A stretch of 30,959 bases of DNA from Opitutia bacterium (GTDB taxonomy: Bacteria; Verrucomicrobiota; Verrucomicrobiae; Opitutales; UBA953): assembly GCA_947488485.1 (NCBI GenBank), contig CANKZO010000010.1:1-30959 (forward strand), written 5' to 3'. The translations under genes and the position numbers were made by a program. The notes beneath the pieces were generated by a model. It had not been told where the DNA came from, ran no database searches, and saw only the letters and a program-made list of their open reading frames with translations. This document shows, one piece after another, positions 19,237 through 27,215 of the stretch. The stretch's first letter is position 1; each line of letters begins with the position of its first letter.

Positions 19237-19261
19237 AAAAAAAGCGGGTCCGGCAGGACCC
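19237..19261 (-). terminator. intrinsic terminator within the nusA leader (attenuator candidate)
   Basis: On the minus strand GGGTCC (19261-19256), loop TGCC, GGACCC (19251-19246), then GC and seven T (19243-19237). No gene upstream on this strand needs terminating; ettA is divergent. A second small hairpin, CACCT/AGGTG (19276-19272 with 19265-19261), lies immediately before it and shares one base with its stem. This position fits transcription attenuation of nusA-infB-rbfA. Confidence 0.8.
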
Positions 19262-19286
19262 ACCTCGGTGAAGGTGAACTGAGGCC

Positions 19287-19315
19287 TACCTTGGCCACCC
19301 CCCGGGGGATGTCAA
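19287..19315 (-). promoter_or_regulatory. candidate promoter of nusA-infB-rbfA
   Basis: A perfect -35 TTGACA (19315-19310) with a 17-bp spacer to a poor -10 AAGGTA (19292-19287). The spacer contains the palindrome CCCCCGGGGG. The predicted start gives a leader of about 85 nt that includes the terminator at 19237-19261. Confidence 0.45.
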
Positions 19316-19348
19316 GTGCGCTCGGCCCCCTGGTCCGGAGGGTTCCGC

Positions 19349-19378
19349 TTGCCCCCGGGGGGTCTTCTCCGAACCTAT
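19349..19378 (+). promoter_or_regulatory. candidate promoter of ettA
   Basis: TTGCCC (19349-19354), 18-bp spacer, ACCTAT (19373-19378). The ATG at 19383 is 28 bp after the -35 box. Like the divergent nusA promoter, the -35 box runs directly into a CCCCCGGGGG palindrome (19352-19362). Confidence 0.4.
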
Positions 19379-19382
19379 CCGC

Positions 19383-21059
19383 ATGGCCGACGAAAAAGTA
19401 ATCTTCACGATGACGGGGGTCACGAAGTACTTCGAAAAGAAACCCGTTTTCCGCGATATTTCCCTGTCCTACTACTATGGGGCCAAGATTGGCGTCCTCG
19501 GCCTCAACGGTTCGGGTAAGTCGACGCTGCTCAAGATCATGGCCGGCGAAGACAAGGAATTCGACGGCGCGATCAGCCAGGTGCCGGGCTACACGCTGGG
19601 CTACCTCGCCCAGGAGCCGCGCCTCGACGAGCATCTCACGGTGCAGGAATGCGTGATGCAGGCCGCTGGTCCGATGAAGGCCTTGCTCGAGGAATATGAC
19701 GAGACGTTCGTGAAGGTCTCGGAGACCGACGACGCGAAGGAGCAGGAGAAGATCCTGGCCCGCCAAGGCGAGATCCAGACGATCCTCGACACGCGCGGCG
19801 GCTGGGACCTCGACGCCCGCATCGAGATGGCGATGGAAGCCCTGCGCTGTCCGCCCGGCGAAGCGGTGGTCTCCGCGCTTTCGGGCGGCGAGAAACGTCG
19901 CGTGGCGCTCTGCCGCCTGCTGCTCATGTCGCCGGACATCCTCCTGCTCGACGAGCCGACCAACCACCTTGACGCCGACACGGTCGCCTGGCTTGAGCGC
20001 CACCTGCAGGGCTACAAGGGCACGGTCATCGCGATCACGCACGACCGCTACTTCTTAGACAACGTCGCGGGCTGGATTCTCGAGCTCGACCGCGGCCGCG
20101 GCATCCCGTGGAAGGGTAACTACTCCTCCTGGCTCCAGCAGAAGCAGCAGCGCCTCGAGATGGAGGAGAAGCAGTCCGCCGCGCGCTCCCGCTCGATGGA
20201 GCGCGAACGCGAGTGGGCCGCGGCTTCGCCCAAGGCCCGCGTGGCCAAGAACAAGGCGCGTCTTCGCGCCTACGAGCAGATGCTGACCCAGGACCAGAAT
20301 CAGCAGGAGAAGGCGGCCGAGATCTGGATTCCGCCCGGCCCGCGCCTCGGCGGCGCGGTCATCGAGGCCCGCGGCCTGTCCAAGGGCTACGGCGACCGCA
20401 TCCTGATGGATGACGTCAACTTCACGCTGCCCGCCGGCGGCATCGTCGGCGTGGTCGGGCCCAACGGCGCCGGCAAGACGACGCTCTTCCGGATGATCAC
20501 GGGTCAGGAGAAGCCGGACAAGGGTACGCTCACGGTCGGCGAGTCGGTGAAGATCGCCTACGTCGACCAGTCCCGCGATTCGCTCCCGGCCGACGCGCCG
20601 CTCTGGTCCGCGATCTCCGACGGCCAGGACATGGTCCACCTCGGTAAGATCATGGTCCCGGCCCGCGCCTACGCGGCCCGCTTCGGTTTCACGGGCGACG
20701 TCCAGCAACGTAAGGTCGGCGTGATGTCCGGTGGCGAACGTAATCGCATCCATCTCGCTCGCCTCATCAAGGCCGGCGCGAACGTGCTCCTGCTCGACGA
20801 GCCGACCAACGACCTCGACGTGAACACGATCCGCGCCCTCGAAGACGCCCTCGAGGGTTTCGCGGGCTGCGCGGTCATCGTGACCCACGACCGCTGGTTC
20901 CTCGACCGTGTGGCGACGCACATCCTCGCTTTCGAGGACGACAGCACGGTGGTCTGGCATGAGGGCAACTACGGCGACTATCTCGAAGACCGACGCAAGC
21001 GCCTCGGGCTCGAGTCGGACACGCCGCGCCGCCCGAAGTATCGCCGCCTTACGCGCTGA
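19383..21059 (+). CDS. ettA: energy-dependent translational throttle protein EttA (ABC-F)
   Basis: EttA is a soluble ABC-F ATPase that binds the ribosomal E site and gates the first elongation steps according to ATP/ADP level. The 558 aa match EttA (about 555). ABC1: Walker A GLNGSGKST (40-48), signature LSGGEKRR (about 166) and DEPTNHLD. EttA-type marks include ITHDRYFLDNVAGWILELDRG and the GNYSSWL segment before the charged interdomain linker. ABC2: GPNGAGKTT (359-367), signature MSGGERNR (448) and DEPTNDLD, then THDRWFLDRVATHI. No membrane segments. The start ATG 19383 follows TTGCCC by 28 bp, with no Shine-Dalgarno sequence. It is divergent from nusA, giving two translation-linked units sharing one control region. 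It overlaps the malQ 3' end by 11 bp. Confidence 0.95.
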   Translation: MADEKVIFTMTGVTKYFEKKPVFRDISLSYYYGAKIGVLGLNGSGKSTLLKIMAGEDKEFDGAISQVPGYTLGYLAQEPRLDEHLTVQECVMQAAGPMKALLEEYDETFVKVSETDDAKEQEKILARQGEIQTILDTRGGWDLDARIEMAMEALRCPPGEAVVSALSGGEKRRVALCRLLLMSPDILLLDEPTNHLDADTVAWLERHLQGYKGTVIAITHDRYFLDNVAGWILELDRGRGIPWKGNYSSWLQQKQQRLEMEEKQSAARSRSMEREREWAAASPKARVAKNKARLRAYEQMLTQDQNQQEKAAEIWIPPGPRLGGAVIEARGLSKGYGDRILMDDVNFTLPAGGIVGVVGPNGAGKTTLFRMITGQEKPDKGTLTVGESVKIAYVDQSRDSLPADAPLWSAISDGQDMVHLGKIMVPARAYAARFGFTGDVQQRKVGVMSGGERNRIHLARLIKAGANVLLLDEPTNDLDVNTIRALEDALEGFAGCAVIVTHDRWFLDRVATHILAFEDDSTVVWHEGNYGDYLEDRRKRLGLESDTPRRPKYRRLTR

Positions 21060-22563
21060 GCCGGCCGGCGGCCTTCAGTCGCTGACGCCACGCGCCAGCC
21101 ATCGCCGCGAGCGTGGTCAGCTGCAGGTCGCTCATGCGCCAACCCCAGTTGCCTTGCGGGTTGCCGGGGGTGTTGAAGCGGGCTTCGGCGCCCAGTCCAA
21201 GCAGGTCCTGGACGGGGATGAAGGCGGCCACGCCGGGCGAGGCCAAGGCCGCTTCGGCGAGCGTGACGTGCGGAGCGGTCATCACGCCGAACACAGTTTC
21301 CACGCGGGCGCGCTCGTCGGCGGAAGCCTGCGCGTGCCAGCCGACGACGGTGTCGTTATCGTGCGTGCCGGTATAGACGACGCGGTCCGTGGTGATGTTC
21401 GCGGGGAAGTGCGGATTGCCCTCGGGCGGACCGCCGAAGCCGAACTGCAGGACCGACATGCCGGGCAGGCCGGAAGCCTGACGGAGCACGTCGACGCCGG
21501 GGGAGAGCAGGCCGAGGTCTTCGGCGACGAGCGGCAGGCCGGCGAGCGCGCCGGTGAAGGCGAGCCCCGGTCCGTCGTACCATTGGCCTTCGCGCGCGTT
21601 GGGGGCGCCGGCGGGGACGCTCCAGTAATCATGGATGCCGCGGAAGTGGTCGATGCGGATCGCGTCGAAGAGTTCGAGGTCGTGCCGGACGCGCGCCTGC
21701 CACCAGGCGAAGCCGTCGGCGGCGTGCCGATCCCACGCATACAGCGGATTGCCCCAGAGCTGTCCGTCCGCGGCGAAGTAATCCGGCGGCACGCCGGCCA
21801 CGGCCGTCGGCCGGCCCTGCGCGTCGAGCTGGAAGAGTTCGGGGCGGGTCTTCGCGTCGCAGCCGTCGGCGGAGACGTAGATGGGTTCGTCGCCGAAGAA
21901 GCGGACGCCTTTGCCGTGCGCATATTCACGGAGCGACTTCCACTGCTCGGCGAACAGGAACTGCAGGACTTCGGCTTCGGCCACGGCTTCGGCCGGGGCT
22001 TCGTCGATCGTCCACTTGTCCGGAGCGGTGAAGCCGTTGGCTTCGCGCAGGGCGGAGAAGCGGCACCAGGCGCCGAGCCAGCCGGCCTGCTGTTCGCGGA
22101 AGCGAAGGAAGGCGGCGTTCTGCTTCAGGATCTTGGCGCCGCGGCGGGCGGCTACCTGCAGCGCGGGGCGCAGCTGATTCCAGAGGCGACCGTAGTCGGT
22201 GCGCCCGTCGCTCCCGCGGCGCAGCGCGGCGATCTCTTCGGGCGTGAGGAGTTTGCGCGCACCGAGGTCGGCGAGGTCGAGGAGGTAAGGATTACCAGCG
22301 AAGACGGAGAGCGCCTGGTAGGGTGAATCACCATAGCCCGTCGGTCCGAGCGGGCAGACCTGCCACCAAGAAAAACCGGCGGCGGCGATGACGTCGACGA
22401 AGCGGCGCGCTTCGGCGCCGAGCGAACCGACGGGCCCTTCGCCCGGCAGGGCGGTCGGGTGGAGCAATACGCCCGCGCTGCGGCGCGGAAAGGCGTGGCA
22501 AGCGAAGGGGGCGGCGGGAGCCCGGCCGGTCTCGGCGGCGGGTTCACGGCGGGCGGAGTCCAT
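21049..22563 (-). CDS. malQ: 4-alpha-glucanotransferase (GH77, amylomaltase)
   Basis: MalQ transfers alpha-1,4-glucan chains between maltodextrins in the cytoplasm, for glycogen or maltodextrin turnover. From ATG 22563 the protein has 504 aa, typical of GH77. The start region reads RRSAGVLLHPTALPG and GPTGYGDSPYQALSVFAGNP, both diagnostic. The catalytic residues are present: nucleophile Asp305 in IRIDHFRG, the acid/base Glu in LVAEDLG and the third Asp in GTHDNDT. An upstream in-frame start at 22602 lies inside the preceding gene and is less likely. The gene is 1 bp after the SurA-like gene, so it is probably translated from the mfd transcript. The association with protein folding looks accidental. 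Tail-to-tail overlap of 11 bp with ettA. Confidence 0.95.
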   Translation of the reverse strand: MDSARREPAAETGRAPAAPFACHAFPRRSAGVLLHPTALPGEGPVGSLGAEARRFVDVIAAAGFSWWQVCPLGPTGYGDSPYQALSVFAGNPYLLDLADLGARKLLTPEEIAALRRGSDGRTDYGRLWNQLRPALQVAARRGAKILKQNAAFLRFREQQAGWLGAWCRFSALREANGFTAPDKWTIDEAPAEAVAEAEVLQFLFAEQWKSLREYAHGKGVRFFGDEPIYVSADGCDAKTRPELFQLDAQGRPTAVAGVPPDYFAADGQLWGNPLYAWDRHAADGFAWWQARVRHDLELFDAIRIDHFRGIHDYWSVPAGAPNAREGQWYDGPGLAFTGALAGLPLVAEDLGLLSPGVDVLRQASGLPGMSVLQFGFGGPPEGNPHFPANITTDRVVYTGTHDNDTVVGWHAQASADERARVETVFGVMTAPHVTLAEAALASPGVAAFIPVQDLLGLGAEARFNTPGNPQGNWGWRMSDLQLTTLAAMAGAWRQRLKAAGRLSA

Positions 22564-22564
22564 C

Positions 22565-23644
22565 TCAGCGCACCTGGACGTAGTGCTTGGCGCGCAGATC
22601 ATCCAGCCAGCGCTGGATCGCGAGCTTCATGCCGATCGACCGGACCTTGGTTTCGATCTCGGACATGACCTCGGGGTCGTTCACCTCGGCGAAGCCCTGC
22701 GGGCGCGTGGCCTCGGGGCTGACGATGACGTAGATGGGGGCGGAGCCGACTTCGAATTTCAGCGGGGCCGAGACCTCGCCGGGCTTCAGCTTACGGACCG
22801 CTTCGACGACGGTCTTGTTGAGGTCCTCGACATTGCGCCAGCCGGCGTCGCCGCCCTTGCTTGCGAAGTCGTCGGTGCTGATGCGTTCGGCCACGTCGGC
22901 GAAGGACGCCTTGCCGGTGAGGGGCTTGCCGCCCACCTTGTAGCGCACAAGCAGTTCGGCGATCTTGGCCGGCTGGCGGAGCGCTTCGGCCCAGGCCGCG
23001 GCGCGGGCGGCGGTCTCCTCGGGCTTCTCAGCGGCGCCCTGCGTGATCGTGATCTGGCGGAGCTTGACCTGTTCCTTGCGCACGAAGTCGGCTTTGTTCT
23101 TGTCGTAGTATTCCTGGATCTTGCCGGGATTCACGTCCCACGCGACGCGACGGATCTGACCGACCATGTATTCGAAGATGAGGCGGTCCTCGATGGTCTT
23201 ACGGTAGGCGAGCGGCGTGGTGCCGGCGGCCCGCAGCGAGGCGACGAAACGGTTGCGGTCGCCGCCGAAGTCACGGCGGATGGTCTCCTCGATGTCCGTG
23301 TCGACGTAGGTTTTCGGGAGATCGGTGGCGCTGGCCCGGAATTCGGCGATGACGATCTGGCGTTCGGCCATCGTTTTGAGCGTCTCCTGGGCGGCTTGCT
23401 GCAGGGCCTGCTCGAACTCGGCGTCGGAGCGAGCGGCGGCACGCAGCTGTCCGACGATGGGATCGATCTGGCGGCGGATGTCCGAGAGGGTGATGCCGTG
23501 GCCGTCCGCGTCCGCGGCGATGCGGTCGGAGTTCAGCTGCGACCAGCGCTTGGCGGCCGCTTCCTCGAGGGTCGTCTGCTTGAGCTGGGCGGAGGCGACG
23601 GTCGCGGTCAGGGCGAGCAGGCAGGAAAGAAGGAAGGATTTCAT
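22565..23644 (-). CDS. SurA-like periplasmic peptidylprolyl isomerase / chaperone
   Basis: From ATG 23644 a 359-aa exported protein: signal peptide MKSFLLSCLLALTATVASA (cleaved before QLKQ), a SurA-N-like helical chaperone region (about 35-190, beginning with an ITLSDIRRQIDP segment) and one parvulin-type PpiC domain (about 225-330, with ASFADVAERIS, GGDAGWRN and LKPGEVSAPL). It most likely helps outer-membrane or periplasmic proteins fold. E. coli SurA has two parvulin domains; a single one is common elsewhere. The ATG overlaps the mfd stop as ATGA (23641-23644). A longer frame upstream lies within mfd and would mask the signal peptide. The exact client set and isomerase activity are not readable. 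Confidence 0.88.
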   Translation of the reverse strand: MKSFLLSCLLALTATVASAQLKQTTLEEAAAKRWSQLNSDRIAADADGHGITLSDIRRQIDPIVGQLRAAARSDAEFEQALQQAAQETLKTMAERQIVIAEFRASATDLPKTYVDTDIEETIRRDFGGDRNRFVASLRAAGTTPLAYRKTIEDRLIFEYMVGQIRRVAWDVNPGKIQEYYDKNKADFVRKEQVKLRQITITQGAAEKPEETAARAAAWAEALRQPAKIAELLVRYKVGGKPLTGKASFADVAERISTDDFASKGGDAGWRNVEDLNKTVVEAVRKLKPGEVSAPLKFEVGSAPIYVIVSPEATRPQGFAEVNDPEVMSEIETKVRSIGMKLAIQRWLDDLRAKHYVQVR

Positions 23645-26600
23645 CGGACGTCGGGTGCGGGCAGTCTGGAGAGGAAGCCGCGGATTTCCTTCAGTTTCCG
23701 CAGGGGGTCTCGCACGGTCAAGCGGGGAAACCGATTGCCCACGAGAATAGGCTCCGGCGCACGGCCGGCGGGCGCCTGCTGACAACGCAGCACGGCGCCG
23801 TCGGTCGTCACCGAAATGACGCATTTGTCCTCCGCCAGGCAACGGATCTCAGCCAGGCTGAGCAAGGCGTCCGCTTCCGGGGGTAGTTTGCCATAACGGT
23901 CCTTGAGCGAGGTCCTCAGTTCGGCCACCTCGGCGGCGTCCAGGGCGAGCGCGATCCGGCGGAAGGCTTCGATCCGCAGGCGCGTCTCGGGAATCCAGTC
24001 CGCGGGCAGGGTGGCGGTGAGCAGGGGTACCTCGCCGTCGCTGCTATTCGTCTGTTCAGTGCCCAGCGCGGCTTGGGTGTGGTCGATGAAGTCCAGTTGG
24101 ACTTCGCATCGTTCGATCACCGCGCCCTTGTCGCCGCGGAGCTTCGCGACGCTCCGTCGGAGGAGCTGGCAATAGAGGTCGAAGCCGACGCTCGCGACGT
24201 GGCCGCTCTGGGCCGCCCCGAGGATGTTGCCGGCGCCGCGTAGTTCGAGGTCGCGCATGGCGATGCGGAAGCCGGCGCCGAGCTGGTTATACTGACGGAT
24301 GGCCGATAGGCGTCGGTGCGCCGTGCCGACCAGCGCGGCGTGCCGATGGAGGAAGAGGTAGGCGTAGGCCTGGCGGTTGAAGCGGCCCACGCGACCGCGC
24401 AGCTGGTAGAGTTGCGCCAGACCGAACCGGTCAGCGCCTTCGATGATGAGCGTGTTGCAGTTCGGAATGTCCAAGCCGGTCTCGATGATGGTCGTGCAGA
24501 CGAGCACGTCGAACTCGCCGGCGACGAAGGCCGACATGACCTCCTCGAGCTGGCCGGCGGGCATCTGGCCGTGGCCCACGATGATGCGTGCCTTGGGTAC
24601 GAGCGCGGCGAGGCGTTCGGCGACGGCCTGGATCGTCTCGACGCGATTATGCAGGTAGAAGACCTGGCCGCCGCGGGCGAGCTCGGCCTTCACGGCGTCG
24701 CGGACGAGTTTCTCGTCGTAACTGCGCACGATGGTACGGATGGGCAGGCGTTCCCGTGGCGGGGTCTCGATCACGCTCAGGTCGCGCGCGCCGACGAGCG
24801 CTAGGTAGAGCGTGCGCGGGATGGGCGTCGCGCTCATGGCGAGCACGTCCACCTCGGTGCGCAGCTCCTTGAGGCGTTCCTTGTGGCGGACGCCGAAGCG
24901 GTGCTCTTCGTCGATGATGACGAGGCCGAGTCGGCCGAAGCTCGTGCCGTCAGAGAGCAGGGCGTGGGTGCCGACGACGACGTCGACGGTCCCGGCCGCG
25001 GCGCGCGCCCGGACGTCGGCCTTCTGCTTGGCAGTGCGGTAGCCGCTCAGGAGTTCCACGGAGACGGGCCAGCGCGCGAGGCGCTCCTTGAAGCTTTCGA
25101 AGTGCTGCTGCGCGAGGACGGTCGTGGGCGCGAGGATCGCGACCTGACGTCCGCCGAGGACGCATTTGAACGCAGCGCGCAGGGCGACCTCGGTCTTGCC
25201 GAAGCCGACGTCGCCGCTGACGAGCCGGTCCATGGGCGCGGGGCGCTCCATGTCCGCTTTCACGTCGATGATCGCGCGGGTCTGGTCTGGGGTCTCGCGA
25301 TGCGGGAAGGATCGTTCGAACTCGCCCATCCAGGCGTTATCCGCGTCCTTCGGGTGCGTGATGCCGGGCTTGGTCGAGCGGGCGGCCTGCATCGCCAACA
25401 GTTGCGCGGCGAGGTCGGCGGTGGCCTTCTCGGCGGCCTTGCGCGACTTCTCCCAGCCGCCTCCGCCGAGCTTGGAGAGCTTCGGGACGGCCCGGCCGAT
25501 GCCGATGTAGCGCGTGAGGAGATGCGACTCCCGGACGGGGAGGTGCAGCATCGATTTCAGGGCGAACTCCAGGCCGATGAAATCCTCGGTGCGCCCGTTG
25601 TGCTCGTGCGCCTTGATGCCGCGGAAGAGGCAGACGCCTTGGGTGGCGTGCACGAGCGCGTCGCCGTCGGCGAGTTCGCCGAAGTCGAGCGCGCGGCCGA
25701 CGGCGGCGCGGATGGCGGTGCGACGGCGCGGCAGGACAGCGAGCGGACGTTTGCGTCGGCCGAAGAGCTCGCGTTCGGTCAGCAGGAGCAGGCCGTCCTT
25801 GAGCAGGCCGGGCAGCTTGTCCGGGGCGATGAGGATGCCGCCGCCGAAGCGTCCGTGGGTGATGCGTGGCGCGAAGCCGCGGATCTTGGCGCTGGCGACC
25901 TCGGCGTTGAGCCGATCGACGGAGCCGTCGGTGTCACCGGCGAGCAGGCAGGGACGCCCGTCCTTCGCCAGCGAAGCGGCGGCCCGGAGGAGGGCGGGGC
26001 GGGTCTCGGTGCTGTCCGTGGCAGAGCCGATGAGCAAGGATTCGGCGGGCGTCGAATCGAGCGCGTGCGCCACGTAGCCGAGCGGAGCATCGTCGGTCTC
26101 CTCGAGCACGAGTTCGTCGATCTTGGCCGAGTGCAGTTCGGCGCAGAGGACGTCCTCATGGCAACGGTCCACCGAGATGATGAGCGCGTCGGTCGGCAGG
26201 TGCCGGAAGAACGGCGCCTCGGGAGACGAGCCGGAATCATCGCGCGGGGCGCAGATGACGAGGCCATCGACTTCGCCTTCGCTGCGCTGCGTCGCGGGAT
26301 CGAACGGTCGGAGCGATTCGACGACGTCGCCGAAGAGGTCGATGCGCACGGGCATCTGCGCGTTCAGCGGATAGACGTCGAGGATGCCGCCGCGGAGCGC
26401 GTATTCGCCGGGCTGCTCGCAGAGGGCCTCGTGGGCATAGCCGAAATCTTCGGCGAGGCGCTTCGCGAAATCACGCAGGGCGAGCTTCTCGCCCTTGCGG
26501 ACGACGATTTCGGCCTTGGCCGTGGCTTCGGGGGCGGGCGACCGGCGGGTGAGCGACCCGGGCGTGCAGGCGATGAGCAGCGGACGCTTCGCGTCATGGC

Positions 26601-26874
26601 CGCCGTGGCGCAGAAGCGAGAGCACGCCGAGCAGGTCGCAGTCCGCTTCGAAGGCCGGGACGGCTGCGTCGGCCTCGGTCAGGGTGCGGGCGACCGGCTG
26701 GGCGGCATTGAGCAGCGTCAGCAGCTGGGCGGTTTCTTCGGCGAAGGTCTCCGCCGCCCCGAGGTTCGAGGCCAGGAAGACGATCACGCTTCGCTCGGCG
26801 CCTTCCGAACAGGCGCAGGCCGCCCAGGCGTGCGATGGCACGCCGGTCAGGGCACGGCGTGGCTGAGCGGACAT
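23641..26874 (-). CDS. mfd: transcription-repair coupling factor Mfd
   Basis: Mfd is a DNA translocase that removes RNA polymerase stalled at lesions and recruits UvrA. The 1077 aa are slightly shorter than E. coli Mfd (1148). The N-terminal UvrB-homology region includes EYALRGGILDVYP (about 157-169). The RNA-polymerase-interaction Tudor-like domain lies near 390-450 (GDALVHATQGVCLFRGI). The translocase has Walker A SGDVGFGKTE (about 552-560), DEEHRFG (about 652), the SATPIPRTL motif and the ETGLDIPNCNT motif. A TRCF C-terminal domain closes the protein. It starts at ATG 26874, 28 bp after TTGACG, and the stop overlaps the SurA-like gene start. A 910-aa-class antisense frame over this gene is a shadow. 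Confidence 0.96.
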   Translation of the reverse strand: MSAQPRRALTGVPSHAWAACACSEGAERSVIVFLASNLGAAETFAEETAQLLTLLNAAQPVARTLTEADAAVPAFEADCDLLGVLSLLRHGGHDAKRPLLIACTPGSLTRRSPAPEATAKAEIVVRKGEKLALRDFAKRLAEDFGYAHEALCEQPGEYALRGGILDVYPLNAQMPVRIDLFGDVVESLRPFDPATQRSEGEVDGLVICAPRDDSGSSPEAPFFRHLPTDALIISVDRCHEDVLCAELHSAKIDELVLEETDDAPLGYVAHALDSTPAESLLIGSATDSTETRPALLRAAASLAKDGRPCLLAGDTDGSVDRLNAEVASAKIRGFAPRITHGRFGGGILIAPDKLPGLLKDGLLLLTERELFGRRKRPLAVLPRRRTAIRAAVGRALDFGELADGDALVHATQGVCLFRGIKAHEHNGRTEDFIGLEFALKSMLHLPVRESHLLTRYIGIGRAVPKLSKLGGGGWEKSRKAAEKATADLAAQLLAMQAARSTKPGITHPKDADNAWMGEFERSFPHRETPDQTRAIIDVKADMERPAPMDRLVSGDVGFGKTEVALRAAFKCVLGGRQVAILAPTTVLAQQHFESFKERLARWPVSVELLSGYRTAKQKADVRARAAAGTVDVVVGTHALLSDGTSFGRLGLVIIDEEHRFGVRHKERLKELRTEVDVLAMSATPIPRTLYLALVGARDLSVIETPPRERLPIRTIVRSYDEKLVRDAVKAELARGGQVFYLHNRVETIQAVAERLAALVPKARIIVGHGQMPAGQLEEVMSAFVAGEFDVLVCTTIIETGLDIPNCNTLIIEGADRFGLAQLYQLRGRVGRFNRQAYAYLFLHRHAALVGTAHRRLSAIRQYNQLGAGFRIAMRDLELRGAGNILGAAQSGHVASVGFDLYCQLLRRSVAKLRGDKGAVIERCEVQLDFIDHTQAALGTEQTNSSDGEVPLLTATLPADWIPETRLRIEAFRRIALALDAAEVAELRTSLKDRYGKLPPEADALLSLAEIRCLAEDKCVISVTTDGAVLRCQQAPAGRAPEPILVGNRFPRLTVRDPLRKLKEIRGFLSRLPAPDVR

Positions 26875-26879
26875 GCGGC

Positions 26880-26908
26880 TATCGAGGCGGGAAGGACTGT
26901 AGCGTCAA
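26880..26908 (-). promoter_or_regulatory. candidate promoter of mfd
   Basis: TTGACG (26908-26903) with a weak -10 TCGATA (26885-26880) after 17 bp. The ATG follows the -35 box by 28 bp, implying a nearly leaderless mRNA separate from the small gene upstream. Confidence 0.35.
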
Positions 26909-26918
26909 ACCCAACCCC

Positions 26919-27212
26919 TTACTTAAGCACCACTCCGGCGATTTCGTCCCAGAGTTCGTCGATCTGCGACGGTTTCTTCACCGGTCGCCCCGCTTCCGCG
27001 AACCAATAGCGGGCGTTGCCCAGGTCGCCTTCGATGAGATGGAGCAGCGCATGGAGCCAGGAGCCGACCGGAGTCTCGATGTCCTGGGCGATATTGTGCG
27101 CCGCCTCCCAGTCGCCCTTCTTGATGAACCAGAGCGACTGCGCCTCGCGCGACAGGCCGCGGGGCGGCTGCGCGTCGGTTTCCGCGGAGGACTTGAGTTG
27201 GGCCGGCGTCAT
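26919..27212 (-). CDS. small conserved hypothetical protein, 97 aa
   Basis: A cytosolic helical protein. The central part WFIKKGDWEAAHNIAQD, then GSWLHALLHLIEGDLGNARYWFAEAGRPV, matches a small conserved family I have seen in several bacterial phyla with no assigned function; the Trp/His pattern and the GDLGNARYW core are its hallmarks. The helices resemble a single TPR-like pair. It starts at ATG 27212, 3 bp after the Sel1-repeat gene ends, so the two form an operon. A 44-bp gap and a separate promoter divide it from mfd. A role in protein-protein contacts is only a guess. Confidence 0.8.
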   Translation of the reverse strand: MTPAQLKSSAETDAQPPRGLSREAQSLWFIKKGDWEAAHNIAQDIETPVGSWLHALLHLIEGDLGNARYWFAEAGRPVKKPSQIDELWDEIAGVVLK

Positions 27213-27215
27213 GGC

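Noticed and set aside
24883..27009. 708-aa plus-strand open frame opposite mfd
   Set aside because: Shadow of mfd caused by codon bias; no start context or domains.
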